DNA from: Hirudo medicinalis
Taxonomy: Eukaryota > Annelida > Clitellata > Hirudinida > Hirudinidae
Direction of reading: 5' to 3'
Assembly (NCBI GenBank): GCA_011800805.1
Contig: MPNW01000257.1
Span: forward strand, 61,568-125,567
DNA: 64,000 nucleotides
Part shown: positions 21,305 to 34,667 of the stretch, piece by piece
Layout of the letters: the number at the start of each line of letters is the position of its first letter
How positions within the stretch are numbered: position 1 is the stretch's first letter
The notes under the pieces: model-generated
Seen by the model: the letters and a program-made list of their open reading frames with translations, nothing else
Told to the model about the DNA's origin: nothing
Database searches by the model: none
Position numbers and translations under genes: made by a program

Positions 21305-22690
21305 CTTTAGAGGCGTTTATCTTGAATGTTCGGCATATCTTATAAGTTTTTGATGGCGGTCCACATGGGAAATCTCCTTAACAGTCCAAATCTTCTCCAA
21401 AATTTCCATGATTCTTCAGAGATCACTCCCCTCCAGTTTAGAATGAGGGCCGTGACTTTTCCTTTCTGCTTTTCAGGTTCCGATGAACCCCATTTCATTC
21501 AATTTCCGCGCCAACATCTCTACTAAGAGTTATGTCTGACATATCGAGGGCCGTCGGTACCAGGGTTTCTTTCAGGAATATTTTCGGGGGAGCAACCATG
21601 CTCTAATTTGAAAAGACAATTTTTTTATTTTGGAATGTAGAGCCAGTGAGCGATATAAAAAGTATTTGTACGTTCCGCCATATATTGCCACTTTGCTCTG
21701 TAGGTTTCATAAACTATTGCTATTATTATTGCTCTTTGGTCTTGCTTTACAGTTTCCCTATTTATCGTCCATTTTTTCGCGAGTTTGAAATTAAGTTTGT
21801 TTTTATATTTTTCTTCAACTTTAGTTTTGTCTTCCCATTTGTGCAGAGCGCTAATAAACTGACAGAGGTTTTATTTCTGGATACTTTGGATTATTTGTGA
21901 GTGTGAACTTGAAATTGTATGTACCATTTAAAATCAGATATGACGTAAGGATACGAAATTTCTGCTAGCCTATTTTTCATGAATCCTCAGTAGAGAGATC
22001 ATATCCTGTACAATGAACAGGGTACTCAGGCAAGGCAAGAAATAGAATGATACCAGAAACTTTAACTCATTGTGTGATCATAAGCATTGAAGGATCGGAA
22101 GTTCCAACGGAAGATTTTCTAGGGTAATTTTTATTTATATGCTTTGAAAAAAACCTCAGCGAATAAGATTTCTTTGAAAATTTCATTTTTCAACAATTCT
22201 TTTTATTTTAGCTTGTGAATTAATTTTATATGTTTGTATAATGTTGTTAAGTTAAAATCCTTTTATTGAACAAATTATTTGATTTCAAATTGGTATTTGG
22301 TACAAAAAAAAATTGTCCTCCCAAACTCCTTAAACGCCCCCCGAATCACATTGTCTGAAAGAAACCCTGGTCGGTACTGCGACAGCCCTGTACAATGTGG
22401 CCCAACGACTCATCAGCTCAGCAACCGGCATCGATATTGGCGAATGATTTGTATCTTGATTCTCGTAGTCTGTTTTGTAAGACTGCGGCTCTAACCTTTA
22501 CATATTTCAGCCATTGATCCGACGCCATTCTGTCAACTCCGTCAGTTAGCCACTCGCTTGGTCCAATGGCATTGGGAAATGTCTTGAGTCCATATCCGTC
22601 TACTGTTTTGTACAGTGCTGTTGCCGTTGCTTTGCCTAATGTTTTGGCATAATTACGAGCTTCTGGGCCACCGAACCTGTTGACCTCTTC
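21305..22690 (-). mobile_element. R2-like LINE C-terminal fragment, interrupted
   Basis: At 22418-22696 the minus strand encodes TDGVDRMASDQWLKYVKVRA then LQNRLRESRY, as found after the RT in R2-clade proteins. Past one stop it reads ESLGHIVQGCRSTDGPRYVR, matching the zinc-knuckle/linker before the restriction-like endonuclease. The reading continues across the MITE at 21561-22369 once one target-site copy is removed. The remaining part (21305-21552) is frameshifted. Its right end meets a microsatellite. Confidence 0.65.
21561..22369. mobile_element. hAT-type non-autonomous DNA transposon (MITE)
   Basis: 809 bp, bounded by terminal inverted repeats beginning CAGGGTTTCTTTCAG at both ends (15 identical bases, then imperfect pairing into a TTCGGGGG block). 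Flanked by a perfect 8-bp duplication, gtcggtac (21553-21560 and 22370-22377). The 8-bp target site and CAGGG start are hAT characters. No transposase reading was found inside. It lies within R2-like coding remains. Confidence 0.9.
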
Positions 22691-22691
22691 C

Positions 22692-22745
22692 ATCACATTA
22701 TTATTATTATTACTATTATTATTGTTATTATTATTATTGTTATTA

Positions 22746-22780
<35 letters not shown>

Positions 22781-22782
22781 CG
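22692..22782. repeat. (ATT)n/(TTG)n microsatellite
   Basis: Mostly att triplets with some ttg and act interruptions, at the 5' edge of the R2-like fragment. Confidence 0.9.
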
Positions 22783-23052
22783 AATATTAAATATCATTAT
22801 TCAATTACCAATTCAATTTAATTTGCAATTCAATTATCAGCGAGATAAAACATTCGCAGTTGAGTTACATCTGACGAACTTCCAAGACTGCGTTTGTAAC
22901 AAATAACCAGAAAAACACTTGCCTAACTTGTAATGACATCTATTAATTTTTCACTTTTCACTTTATTTAAGATAATCAACATGCACGAAACATGAAATTA
23001 TTAGATTCATTAAATCAGCTTGAAAATAGAACTAACTTTGTGAACCTGCAGG

Positions 23053-23315
23053 CAGCACGAGATATTTGAAACAATTCGCAGCTTGAAATCTGATGCTGGA
23101 GCCAAATTGGCTGATGCAACGATGGTGTCAAAGTTACAACTTTTTAAGCTCGCTTGAATAATTTCTTGCCCTTGCGTCCAACGAACGTTTTACGAGTTTT
23201 ACGAATCTGTCTCGAGTCATTTAAAAAAAATATTTGCCAGAATTAAAGGCCTCAGCTTTTTTCAGAAGGATCAAACTCAGCCTGATGAGATTTTTTTGCT
23301 TCTCATGAAAAGTCA
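23053..23315 (+). pseudogene. Exon-like ORF, possible nuclear-receptor-type fragment
   Basis: Starts after an acceptor-like tgcag and ends at a donor-like cag/gtggg. The reading begins QHEIFETIRSLKSDAGAKLA and later gives FARIKGLSFFQKDQ, then IFLLLMKSQ, in one frame with a single TGA near 23157. The last part loosely resembles the helix 3-5 signature of nuclear-receptor ligand domains (FAK.IPGF..L...DQ..LLK). Resemblance only; it may also be chance or an exon of an unrecognised gene. Confidence 0.25.
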
Positions 23316-23635
23316 GGTGGGTAACAGTTACTCTGGGTGGGAGGAGGTCCTTGGCCTCCAAAATGAAAAACATTAACACTCATCTTAAAACGGAATATTT
23401 TATCCATATTTTAGTAGTCAATATACTCTGTAGCTAGCTTAATCCAAATTTTAAAATTAAGCAAGCAATTTAGCAAATGTTAACAATTTAAATAAACATA
23501 ATATTACTACGTCAGTAGTCACTACCTCTTGATTGTTACCAAGCACAATCTCGTTATTGTATATATTACCTATAATTATATGTAGTGTAGGTACTGCACC
23601 CTATCTTGCAAGGTCGTCCTTGTGGACCAAATTGC

Positions 23636-23665
23636 CTGAGCTTGCATGTGAAATGCAAGCCTCAG
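23636..23665. other. 12-bp stem hairpin
   Basis: Arms ctgagcttgcat and atgcaag-c-ctcag pair over 12 bp with one bulged C around a 5-base loop (gtgaa). No known RNA family recognised and no poly-T terminator follows. Confidence 0.5.
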
Positions 23666-24154
23666 ACATCCAACACCAACCACCAACGTTACCTAAGTAA
23701 CTCCCCATCGTATAGATATTACTAAATCTTTACAGAAACACAATTCAAATAGTTTCAATGTTTACGCTTTTTATAAAAACCGTTTGTGTGAAATAACAAA
23801 AAATATTAGTAGATGTTTAGTTACAATGAGGTAACAAATTTCAAGATCTGAATGCTGGTGAGTCCATCAATGCCATTCTAATTCACAATTACATTTGCAA
23901 AAGATTCATTCAATGTCAGCAGCAGGTGAGTCATTTTGGGCGGAGCAGTGCCCCTCCTCGATATCTGTTGCCTTGCCCTGACTTTTGCTGGGAAGTAAAA
24001 AAAAAGGTCAGTTCATCAGTGAGGTTTTGCCACCCCCTGGAATGAGCTGGAAGGACGTCCCTGGTCAGCAATGGTAAATAAATTAATAATTTATCTTATT
24101 TAATGTCAACAGTATGTTCCCTCAAGCAATGATCAAATGAGACTGAAAAAAGAA

Positions 24155-27100
24155 TCATGATAGTTGTGCAAGATCTTGTTCAGGGAGGACAGCTTTCAAC
24201 ATCTGAACGAGCAGTCTCCTGTTTCGAGCCTTCAATTTCTTGCACCTGATGGCGAGATCCTCACGTGAATTAGTATAGATTGTGTAGAGGAGTGATTGGG
24301 TGGCAAAATAAATGTCGTGGTAGGTGGCTTTAACTGGTGACGGGGATCTGGACGGATGTTCGGATTTTGTCGGAGACGAGTCGCCCACAGAGTCCTCGGG
24401 TTTCTTGGTTGGCGAGTTGCTGGACTTTTGCTGGTGGTTGAGGAGTCCAAGAAGATGCCAGAGAAACTGGTAAGTTGTCGTTGTAGACTGAACAGGCCTC
24501 TGCACAAGAGCTTCAGAATAAAGATCTGAAAATTAAAAAAAATTAAGAATTTCATATTAAATTGAAGACTTTTTGTGAGGCAGAAGTTGCAGAATGAACA
24601 TAAATCCTACAGTGAACCCTGTTGATGAAATCCACTTTGAAGGCCCTCTTGCACTTCATGGCATTGCTGATAAAGACAGGCAGAAGGCTGAATGGTTCTG
24701 AATTTCAAATAAATGTTTCATGATTAATAACACATTCTTATTCGCTTGTTCCTCTTTTTTTAATCAATTTCATGCCCATCATTGAAACATTAGAAGGCAT
24801 GACTTAAATAGAAATGCTTTAAAAAAAATTAAATATCAAATAATTGTTGATAAACACTATATAAATATAAATATAAAAAGACATACAAATACTTAGCATT
24901 AATAAATTAAATCACGTAATGCACTCCAAGCTATGCTAAAATAGTGACATCCCTGGTCAGCAATAATTTAGTCATTGTAAACAAAATATTGACATATATC
25001 GGTAAATAAGTAAAAAAAAAACTGATCTGATCAAATAAACCAACCAAAAATTTCCATGATGGAGTCGAGGCTTTTGAGTGCAGCTGAAGGTATGAGTGGA
25101 TTGGACGAATTGGTATTCGCTACAACTCGATTGACAATATTGTCCGCGTTGTTGATGTGGTCATTCAACAGTATCAACAAGCTGTCAAGAATGCTCAGCG
25201 ACTTCAAGACAACTTCATCGTTCGTGTCACTCACACACTTCAGGTAACTGTCCAGCATCTTCAATTTAATCAATTTAATCTTTTTTCACGCACACGTACG
25301 CCAATGCAGTGAATGAATAAATGAATGATATGACCAACTGAATTAGCATGCAAAAATAAAGAATAATCACCATTATTAGTGGACAGTCTTCAAATATTAA
25401 AAACCTCAAAGATGGCAAGAACATATGCTGGCTTTTCCTGCAAGACATGCTCTAAAGATTCCAGGCCGCGAAGGCGTTCTTTCCAACTTGCGGACTTCAA
25501 GTCTGTTTCAATCCCTGCAATCATCTGGCTTGTGAGATTGGTGAGTACCAATGAACCTTTGGGAGGCTGATCATTCAAGCCCTCAATCTCAGGAGCTGAT
25601 TGGATGATCTTTAGTGTGTTGAGGTCATTGCTGCATATGTTGAGAGCTCAGTATTTATTTCGAATTGTGAACTTTAAGCACCTTAATAATAATAAACCAA
25701 CACTTTTATTCATTTCCCATTTATTCTCTCAAAACAACGTACAACATTAATGAAACATTGCATAACTCCACAATCAACGAAAACTCGGATTCATCTAACA
25801 ACCTGCATTCGGATTCAATCCTTGTGGACGACTTTCCCAGGAGACTCGATGATGACAACTCTGCAGAGATCTGTATTGATACGCAGTTCATTACGTGATG
25901 CACACATTATTTCATTCAATTTATAATATTTTATGGAGTAAATAATGTAATTATAAAAACACAATTTGTGGTAGACTCACTGTAGACTTGATGAAGTCAA
26001 GTTTATCCTGGGCATTCATGATTATATTTTCTGGCACATATTTGTGCAGAGATTTTGTAAACTCAATACCGGACATCATCATGTTCCTCACAACAATCTG
26101 CCCCTGATCTCTGTGGAAGTTCATCAAACTAAGAACAGGATGTCTTTAACATTTTGAAGCAGTCAATTAATAAAATGGTGATTGAGTAGTTAATAATTTA
26201 ATTACTGAGATGCAATCAAGTGCATTGCATGTGGATGGGATAAAGCGACGAATAATTAATACGTCTTACCATCCCATCAATTAAAGTATGCGCTTCGTTT
26301 TGGCTTCTTCGAATAATTTCGTTTTGGTCAACGACTTGCATAAATGAATGAACATAACTTTATTGAAAGGTGACCGGTTTATAGGGATGGGATCCCTTCA
26401 GCCAAACTTTGAAGAGTTTTGATTACTTTATTGGTAGAGGATTGACTTTTGAGTCGAGTATTGCATCCAGTAAGAAAATAGATTAAATATATAAAATAAA
26501 TTATGTCAACATATCACCATTGTCTTATGTGTAACTTTAAATATCATTCTTAAAGAAACTTTACATTTCATTAAACACCAACACTTGGAAAGACTTAAAA
26601 TGGTCATCAACATCTAATCATCCAACCCACCTCACCACCTGAGATCCTGCCAACAGGAATCCCACAACTGCTGGCAAGAACTTCTCTGCCAGCTCTTTAT
26701 TCTGTAGAATTTTGTCTGTGCCGACGTTGTCCAGAATCCTTTTGAGCAGTCGGGAAGAGGTCTGCTGCACCATGGCATTCTTGTGACTACCGGGAAGGAG
26801 ATGATGGATGATGTTGCATGAAATTAAGTGAAATCAAGTTATATCAAATGCTTAACTGGTTAATTAGCCTCATGTTATCTCAATTCAATCAAATTTCTAC
26901 ATGAAATCTACATAAATAACAATGTCCTATATAAATATAAATCAGAAGATTTACAAGAGCAATCCCAAGCCTTCGACACCAACCCTATCTAACCAGACTT
27001 AAGATTCTGGGGCTCAGAACACTTGAGCATCGCCGTGTAATCTTGGATTTTTTTTGTGCTTTTTGTTTAAATTATTAAACGGTTTCGTTAAAAGTGATCT

Positions 27101-30100
27101 TTTAAGTTTCGTACAATTTTCCACTTACAATCGCACACGGGGACATCGTTTAAGTTGCCCGCGAGGAAGTGCTCGTCTAACATTACTAAAAATGTTTTTT
27201 TGAACAGAATTTTTGCCGTCTGGAACTCCCTATCAGACGAGGTGGTATCTGCCGGGACTTTTACTAGATTTAAGTCATTATTACACGAAACCGATTTAAC
27301 GAGTTTTTTAACAATTGTCGATTAATGTTCTGTCAACTTTGCTTTTTTACTTTTTCTCGCTCGATGTTCACTGAATATCTTTTTTTTTTGATGAGGCTGG
27401 TCATATCAGTGGCTTAAGATCAACCAAATCAAACCTTGTTCCATAGGCGACGATGGCTGCAAGGGATCTGCTGATGGTCACGTGATCCACCATGCTCATC
27501 AGGCTTTTTTCTGCTTCCTCTCTTATGAATTTGTTTGATTCTCCACTCTTCATTAAAAGAACTTTGGCTGCCTCATCAACTTCCTGTAAAATTCAAGAAT
27601 TAAAGATTTTTAAAAAATGAAAATAATATTTAATCTAGTTACATCAAACTCTCAAATAATGATGCGGAGAGAAATCAAAACACTTTAAAAACCTTATCCA
27701 TGAGCCTTTGGAATATGCAGAACATTTCTCCTATTGTGGACACTGCAAGTAAGGACACCTTCGACCTTAAATTTCTCACCTGTTTTAGTTTGATATCACA
27801 GTTAACCACTAATCATGTAATCAGGCAACTATTGAAGTTACAATAGTGTTGAGTGGGTGGCTATAATAATTATCATCATCATCATCGTTGTGACATTAAT
27901 ATTCATTATTGTAATGAAAACGAAAAAACTGCAACATTACGCAAAACAGTGACAGATGGCACTATGAATTAGCAGGCATTACGATGTTACGTGTTAAGTC
28001 GTGAAGAAACAAAACAAAACGTGGTAACAGAGAAATCCCGAACTTCTTTCAAAATGGATCTCGTCAGAGAGGTGACGTCGGACCTGATGACATCTTGATG
28101 CTGGAGGCTCAGTCTTTTGATCATCTCAAGTGCTTGACACTTTTCAATCCTGACCACAATTTCAAACCGACATTAAATGTTAACGTCACATCCGAAGTGG
28201 AATTTCTCCGGTCTTACCACTTGTCGAGAGAAAGACCCAATAGAGCTTCATTGTAGGAGGCGACTGGATTAGTGATTGGCAGTTGATGTGAGTCAACATC
28301 TATGTCTGCTTGGAATTCTTCTGTGAAAAACTTCCTATGTAAACAATTCAAAATTTAATACATGTGGAAGAGGATAAACAAAATGATGTTGATATTTATA
28401 TTTACATTTATATTTACTAATGATATTACAATGGTTCTTATAAAGTTTTCACTTGCATGCGATGACAACTGTGAACCATGAGGATGATGGTGATTTTGAT
28501 CATGAAAACATGTGACCAACTTTTTTGGGAGCTGCTTTCTCTTGGATTTCCATGGAAACTTTGGAAACATCACAGCAAGGGCCATGTCTTCCTCACCTTA
28601 GAAAGACGACTTGTTTTAATTAACATTGAGAATGCTAGCTTAGTTGCCATCGATTTCAGTAATTCATCAATAATTCACGGATGTCATGAATTGGATTTAA
28701 TCAGCACATTCCAACCTCTTCCCGTTTGTGGTTGTTCTTCTGTCAAACGATCATTGTTGATGTTTTGGTTCTTAATTTTGTTGTCCTGGTTGACAAGAAT
28801 AAAAATGAAATAACTCTGAGAAGATAAGCTGAGTCAATGAGTCAGCTGAGTCAAACTGGCAGTGCTTGATATGAAAATATCCGATATTTTGTCTATGAAA
28901 AGTGCTTTCTTTCATGATTTATGGCTTAGTTTCATGAGTGAGCTAATTGACTTTGGGGACCTTAGTTAACGTAATAAACCTTCACAGGTGAATGGCCTTC
29001 ATGACAGATGTTTGGAGACGCTCGACGTAATAATACAATTCACCACGGATGAATTACTCTACCCCATCCATTAACTCATTCGATTTGCAGTCTTTCCATT
29101 CCCTGTATTGGGCATGAATATATAATGTCCGGAAGAGAAAGAGATGCAGCAACGAGCGCGGGAAACACATAAAGATCTCTTAGGGACTGAATTATTAACT
29201 TGATAAATGGATTGGTCGCGCACTGCATGCAGGTGTTGAATTTTTCATGAGCTCTCGGCTCCCGACGGATTCACTACGATGCAATCATAAGAATCAATCA
29301 AGGCACCTCAATGCAAAAATAATGACCAACTTGTGCAGGTTCAACGGCCCGATTTATTCTCTCGAAACTGTTTGAAATCTCTTCTGAAAGGATCCTTAAA
29401 TCTTGCATGCAGTATGCTGTTGTAAAATGTTCTACGTAGTTTATCTTTAATCGAAATCACAATGAAGATGTTAACGTTTAAAACATTAACAGTTTCCGAC
29501 GATGTTAGAGTTATTAAATTTGGTAATAATAAATAACAAAATAACTTAATTGCTTATGAAAGTCCCTAAGAATAGCACGTCATCATTACAACATGGGTTA
29601 TAAATGTCCTATCAAACTGTTCCAAAACCAAAGATGTGAAGGAATAAAATATTTCCCCGAATGTACAACAAACCAGGAAGTTGAGAGCAATTGATTGAGG
29701 AAGGGGATCTGGAGGCTTGAAAATCATTCTGAATCTCCATTTTCTCCAGAGTACTCACATCTTGGTTGCTAACGGAGCAAATGTTGCTTATCAGGGGACC
29801 ACAAGAAACCTGCCCTGGAACAATTTATCACGGTTGTTAAGTAAACTCTGCGTCGTTTACTGACTCGACTTGAACAAGTCATTCAAATGCATGCATGTGA
29901 TTAATTCCAAACTATGAAATTGTTATCCGTCCGATAGAGATTGTTTTATTGAGTGCTTAAGAAGAGACTCAAAGTAAAACTAGATTTTCAGAAAATACTT
30001 TTTGATTTCGGAGAGCCTTGTGGAGATTGATCCTTTGCTGACCTCTGCTTTAAACTCACAAACCGCTTGAAGCCACTTAGGATAATATAAAAAATATCAA

Positions 30101-33100
30101 GATAATAATGATGATTACTATTTTTACAATGATAACAAGGGCTGATAACTTAATGAAAACTCAAAAATATATGTAGACAACTGGCAAGAATGTAAAACAA
30201 GTCTCCAACTCTTTATTCTCCGGTCTCGAAATCAAATCGACATCCGAATTTTCAACTCCTTCGTTCCTCACCGACATTCTCCTTTCTCTCATCTGAGTGA
30301 ATAGGAAGCCTTTAACACCCACTTGGTAACATTTTATAATTTGAAATTAAATTGATTATATTCATTATGCTCCTTAATCCATACACCAAGCCATATCTTA
30401 TATTTGTTTACAAATGCCCTTGCCATTCAAATACTAATTGCATGTCTTAGGGAGCAACGAAGCTTAAGAATTTAATGTGACAAGCTTTGCTTTTCTAAGT
30501 TTGCACTTTTTAGTCAAAAATTATGTAAATTAAATCCTGAATGTTTGTTATTACTTTCTTAGCAATCATAATCATAAAGAATACTAGAACTCAGTGCATG
30601 AACCCAAACACCTGTAATTAATCAATTGACACAGAAGAGCTCATCAGATATTACGATGAGAAAAAAAAATTGCGCTTGACAAAAGTCAGAAAGAAAGGTA
30701 TTTGCTATGCCATTATTAGGTTGTAAATCATTTGCGTAAATTTTGATTGTTATAGGTTAATAGTTAATATTTATATAATGTTTTATAAAATTTAGAATTT
30801 CAAATTCTCAAATTTTAATTAACTTAAGTTATCACAATAAATACCTTCCTCTGGATAGAATGTTGTTTCATTAATATAGAAAAAATTTATCACATAATTA
30901 TAAAATTATGACATTTTAATGCATGAAAATGACGGATTTATTAAATACAAAACGATATGCATTGAATGTCATGTTACAGTGGTGCACTGTATGAGCATCA
31001 CTGGATTAAAACTTGTACTCAAAATTGCAACTATAACCATGCCCTAGTTTCGTGAGGCAACAATTATGCGAGCAAAAGTGATAAATATTAATAACCTCTC
31101 TACTACTCTCAACATCTCCAGCAGAATCCAAAGGCAAAGAATAGGAGAGAGGATGAGGGTGAGAAGAAGCATTTGTCATAGCAGGAAGCCTCTCTAACCG
31201 AGTCAGACTGGAAGGTATGATCCGGGGCAGCTTCCTTACAGGACGAGGAATGAGACTTGGAAGCAACCATCTGGCACCTAGTGAAAAAAAGTGTAGTGTT
31301 GCCACATTGCAGATCCAAAAGTTTCACAATTTCAACTCTTATTTCAATAATGCCAGAAATATTAATTCACAAGATAAATTCATCTCAAATTTGATGAAAT
31401 TCATAATATTTCATATCACAGTGCAAGCACTGCATGATGCAAAATCGGCGATGTATGATTATTGATGTCTCTCTTTGTTTTCGATGGCTTTAAATGAAAG
31501 TTGGAGATCAAATAGTTACTAACCATATTTGTAAGAATGGTAAACAGGTGGTAAACTATTCTTTTTCTTTTGATCTTCAGAATAAAAAATAAAACTAAAT
31601 GAAAAAAAAACTAATTAAACATTGCAATTGCTTCAAAAGTAATCCTTGATCAAGTTATCTTTCTCAAGCTAAATTAGAAATAAATAAGTCATTTTTGAGA
31701 CAAGATCTTATGTTCAAGTTCTTAAATTTAAAAATTAATATAGAAAAATTAAATTTGTTTAACTGGAACATCCCTTCACACATCAAAAATTTAAATTTCA
31801 TACTTGGACTTCCAGTCTGTCCTGAGTTGATATTCTGGTGCCCAGGAACCTGAATAACGTATTCACAATTGTTTTGAATCACTTAAATTTCTCCAATATT
31901 GTGACATAAGAGCCTGAATGATCTAATCATATTACAGGCTTTGAGGATCACACAAAAAACCATAAGGGCATTGCAGAACAAGAATGTAGCAGATTTATTG
32001 CCAAATGCATCAATCACTCAACAAGATAGCTAATAAATCTGCGTAACTCAAGTCAAACTGGAAATAAAGTAGAAATTAATTCAATATTTCATTACTAGAA
32101 CTCGCATTCTTAAAGAACGTTACTTCAAAATATAATAGCTGACCTTCTTCATATGCCCAGTATTTGCCCCATAGGCAAAGGTCTCAAAGTCTTCACTGAT
32201 GAGATCACTTTTCAGAAGTTTGTGCAAGAAACAGTCATTGTTTATACATCTGCCATCCAGCAATTCCTTGCATGACTTGCTCTTGATCCACTCCACATCA
32301 ATGCCCTCATGCTCTTTTAGATCGAGGGAATAAATAAGCCTACCATCCTCAATGGTTGGAATCAAATTTCGAGAAAGTCTCATCTTCATGGCAAACATCA
32401 ACATCCTTTTCTCCTCCTCTTTGCCTGCAAAGGGTTCTAAAAGATAGGAAAGAGCTTTCAAAAAGTTCCTATGAGAGGTTTTTTGTAAACTTGGAAACTC
32501 AAAATGATCACCCATAACAGCCAGACATTCGAATGCTGATAATTTTAACAGCAGTTCACTGGAAATCAGGCAGCCAAGGATCAACTGAATGAGTTGGGCT
32601 TTGAGACCAAACAATGGATCTACCCCAATGCTCAACTTAGAATGCTCGTTGAGAAATACCATGGAAATTATGTCCACACAGTTTTTCCTTAGTGGCCATG
32701 GTTGGTTGTTTCGCATGTAAGGGAACAGACTTGCCATAAAGAACTCAGATGGTACAAAGTGTGAAATTCTTCTGAAAGTACTTAAAACAAGTTGCCTGAC
32801 CTCCTCACTCTCAGATATCACCCAATGAATTAAATTAGCAACTAAACTGTCCAAGTATTCCAAATTTTCATAACCCAACTTTTCAACAATCATCTCGATA
32901 ACCTGAAGAAGTTCCAAAACAATTTTAATTTCAAGATTTCTTTCTTTAAACAAATTCGCTGTCAGTTTTAAGATAGGATTCAAGTTAGGCTTTAAACTTT
33001 CAAAAGAAACTTCTGAAAATATTTCCATCAGCTCATAAGAGGCCCTTTCATGCAAACATTTGTCTTCAACATTAAATAAGTGTAAAAAGATATTTGAAAG

Positions 33101-33808
33101 AGATCCAACTTTGACTAAACACTCAGTTCTGCTAGTCAATTCTGCTTCTTTGGAAGAGCATGCAAACAGGAATTTCATATGAAATGGTGAATTAGCTAGA
33201 AGAGATGTATATTTATCATGCCCAACAATCTTCTCAATTTGACCAAGGCAACGAATGATGTTTTCCTTTGCATAGCCATTGTCTAATCCACATTGTTTTA
33301 GCAAGCCATCAACTAATTCTTGGTGATCAACATTTTCTCCAAGAGCTTTCAAGTCAAGTAACGACAACATATTATTCGTAACGTATTCCTTTACCAATTG
33401 ATCATTTGAATTTAATCCATGTTCAACAAAATCATCCACAACATTTTGAGAATTAGATGAATGCTCGACGTAGCACTGCCAAACTTTGGTAGCATGTAGC
33501 ACAACAGAACTCCTTGAGTTAACAAAATGCTTGAAAATGACTGGTACCGTATGAGACACGCAATCTTCAAGATCTTTTCTCAAAGTAGGAATTATTTTAA
33601 CCATTATGTTCAGGCATTGGATTTTAACAGACTCTATGACGGACTCCACTAATACAACCGATAAAGCTTTAAAAATGGCCTGAGGATTGAGAAAGAAAAG
33701 AAATCCATTTTTAGAACTTGATACTCTATCCTCTAGAGAATTAAGAGCCAAATCTCTTCGACGATATCGAGAATCTATTAAGCAGTTGATTATTTCCCCT
33801 TCTTCCAT
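24155..33808 (-). CDS. TOGARAM1: TOG-array protein TOGARAM1/Crescerin-like
   Basis: Ciliary microtubule regulator with TOG (tubulin-binding HEAT-repeat) domains. The first exon, 32143-33808, starts MEEGEIINCLIDSRYRRRDL and holds two N-terminal helical-repeat domains, with VVLVESVIESVKIQCLNIMV and IGQIEKIVG-type repeats that align with TOGARAM1 TOG1-2. After a poorly conserved middle (candidate exons near 31813-31855, 31092-31278 and 29670-29815), conserved exons lie near 28218-28340, 28030-28150, 27690-27790, 27440-27580, 26640-26795, 25980-26130, 25399-25640, 25049-25265, 24619-24703 and 24155-24525. These encode NEALLGLSLDKW, LMKSGESNKFIREEAEKSL, WKERLRGLESLEHVLQEKPA (TOG3-4) and the C-terminal YQFLWHLLG seen in vertebrate TOGARAM1. 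CLASP or XMAP215 are unlikely because of that C-terminus. The linker exons are uncertain. Confidence 0.8.
27110..27325 (+). mobile_element. LINE ORF2 C-terminal fragment
   Basis: The reading STYNRTRGHRLSCPRGSAR continues, after a one-base slip in a run of seven T, as RIFAVWNSLSDEVVSAGTF then FKSLLHE. The RxxxVWNSLP.EVV pattern closes the ORF2 of many CR1/L2-like LINEs. It lies in a TOGARAM1 intron on the opposite strand. Confidence 0.65.
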
Positions 33809-34328
33809 GTTCAAACTAAATAAACGCAAGCAGACTACGATAATATTTGTAAATTAAAACATGCTATTTGTATAATCTTAAAACGAATTACAATATTATT
33901 GCCAGTTTTTAGTTTCAGAAATTAATACCTATTTATTTTTTTCAACACATCTGTTACACTTTCAGTTGGTAAAGGCTTCCTGAGTTACGGCGCTAAAAGT
34001 GTTTGGAGCTTCAATTTAACAGCTAGTTAAATTGGTCAATGTCAAAAAACAATTATTTCTTGTAAATATTATAAAATATTTGCAAAATTTTTATTTTAAA
34101 ATTTTTAATCGTTTCGAAATTTCTGTAATGGATATTACCCAATACATTTTTATTTAAAAGCATTGCCATACACAGTGAAGTCACAGCGAATGACTTGTCT
34201 CTATTGCGATAAGTGATACGTAAGAGCGTTAACTTGCAATCTTGGTAGGAAACATAGTACTAAATTAATGTATTAAATCTTTATAATGAAGGTATTTCTC
34301 GAGCCAAATCACTGGTGTCACTCACTGA

Positions 34329-34496
34329 CAGCTCCAGATTTACCCAGGTGGAGGCCCCGATATAGTGTTGTGGAGGCCCAGAAGCGTCTGCGCCAGTCCC
34401 GTTGTTGACCCCCACCTCCTCCCCCACCCCCGGCAAGAAAAAAAGATTTCTTAGGTTGGTGTTGGCACATCCCGACCATACCTAAACCCGGCACTG
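34329..34496. mobile_element. Short hAT-like MITE remnant
   Basis: About 168 bp. The left end is cagctccagatttacc; the right end, read inward, is cagtgccgggtttagg. Flanks ctcactga (34321-34328) and ctcgctgg (34497-34504) match at 6 of 8 bases, consistent with an aged 8-bp duplication. Confidence 0.5.
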
Positions 34497-34667
34497 CTCG
34501 CTGGGGTGCAGGCCAACCCAGGTGACATTACCAAAGGAGGGTGACACCAAAAGAGAAAAATGCAAATTTGACAGAGCAGACAGAATTCGTCCGATCATAG
34601 TTAAAAGCAAAAACAGGCTGCCAACACAGCGTCTTATTTTATAGTGCTTATTTTTTTTTTAGATTGA

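Larger units (their letters stand above)
22783..24154. other. Intergenic spacer with one exon-like ORF and a hairpin
   Basis: No complete gene recognised between the R2-like fragment and the TOGARAM1 stop codon. It contains the exon-like reading at 23053-23315 and a strong hairpin at 23636-23665, which have their own entries. The motif ccctggtcagcaat occurs at about 24058 and again near 24953. Confidence 0.5.

Noticed and set aside
28478..28813. Plus-strand ORF of 111 codons
   Set aside because: Lies antisense in the TOGARAM1 linker region. The minus strand could hold a linker exon (LAVMFPKFPWKSKRKQLPKK), but neither reading is secure.
30230..30340. Possible LINE C-terminus (RHPNFQLLRSSP region)
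   Set aside because: Only weak similarity to LINE ends and in-frame stops; not enough to call.
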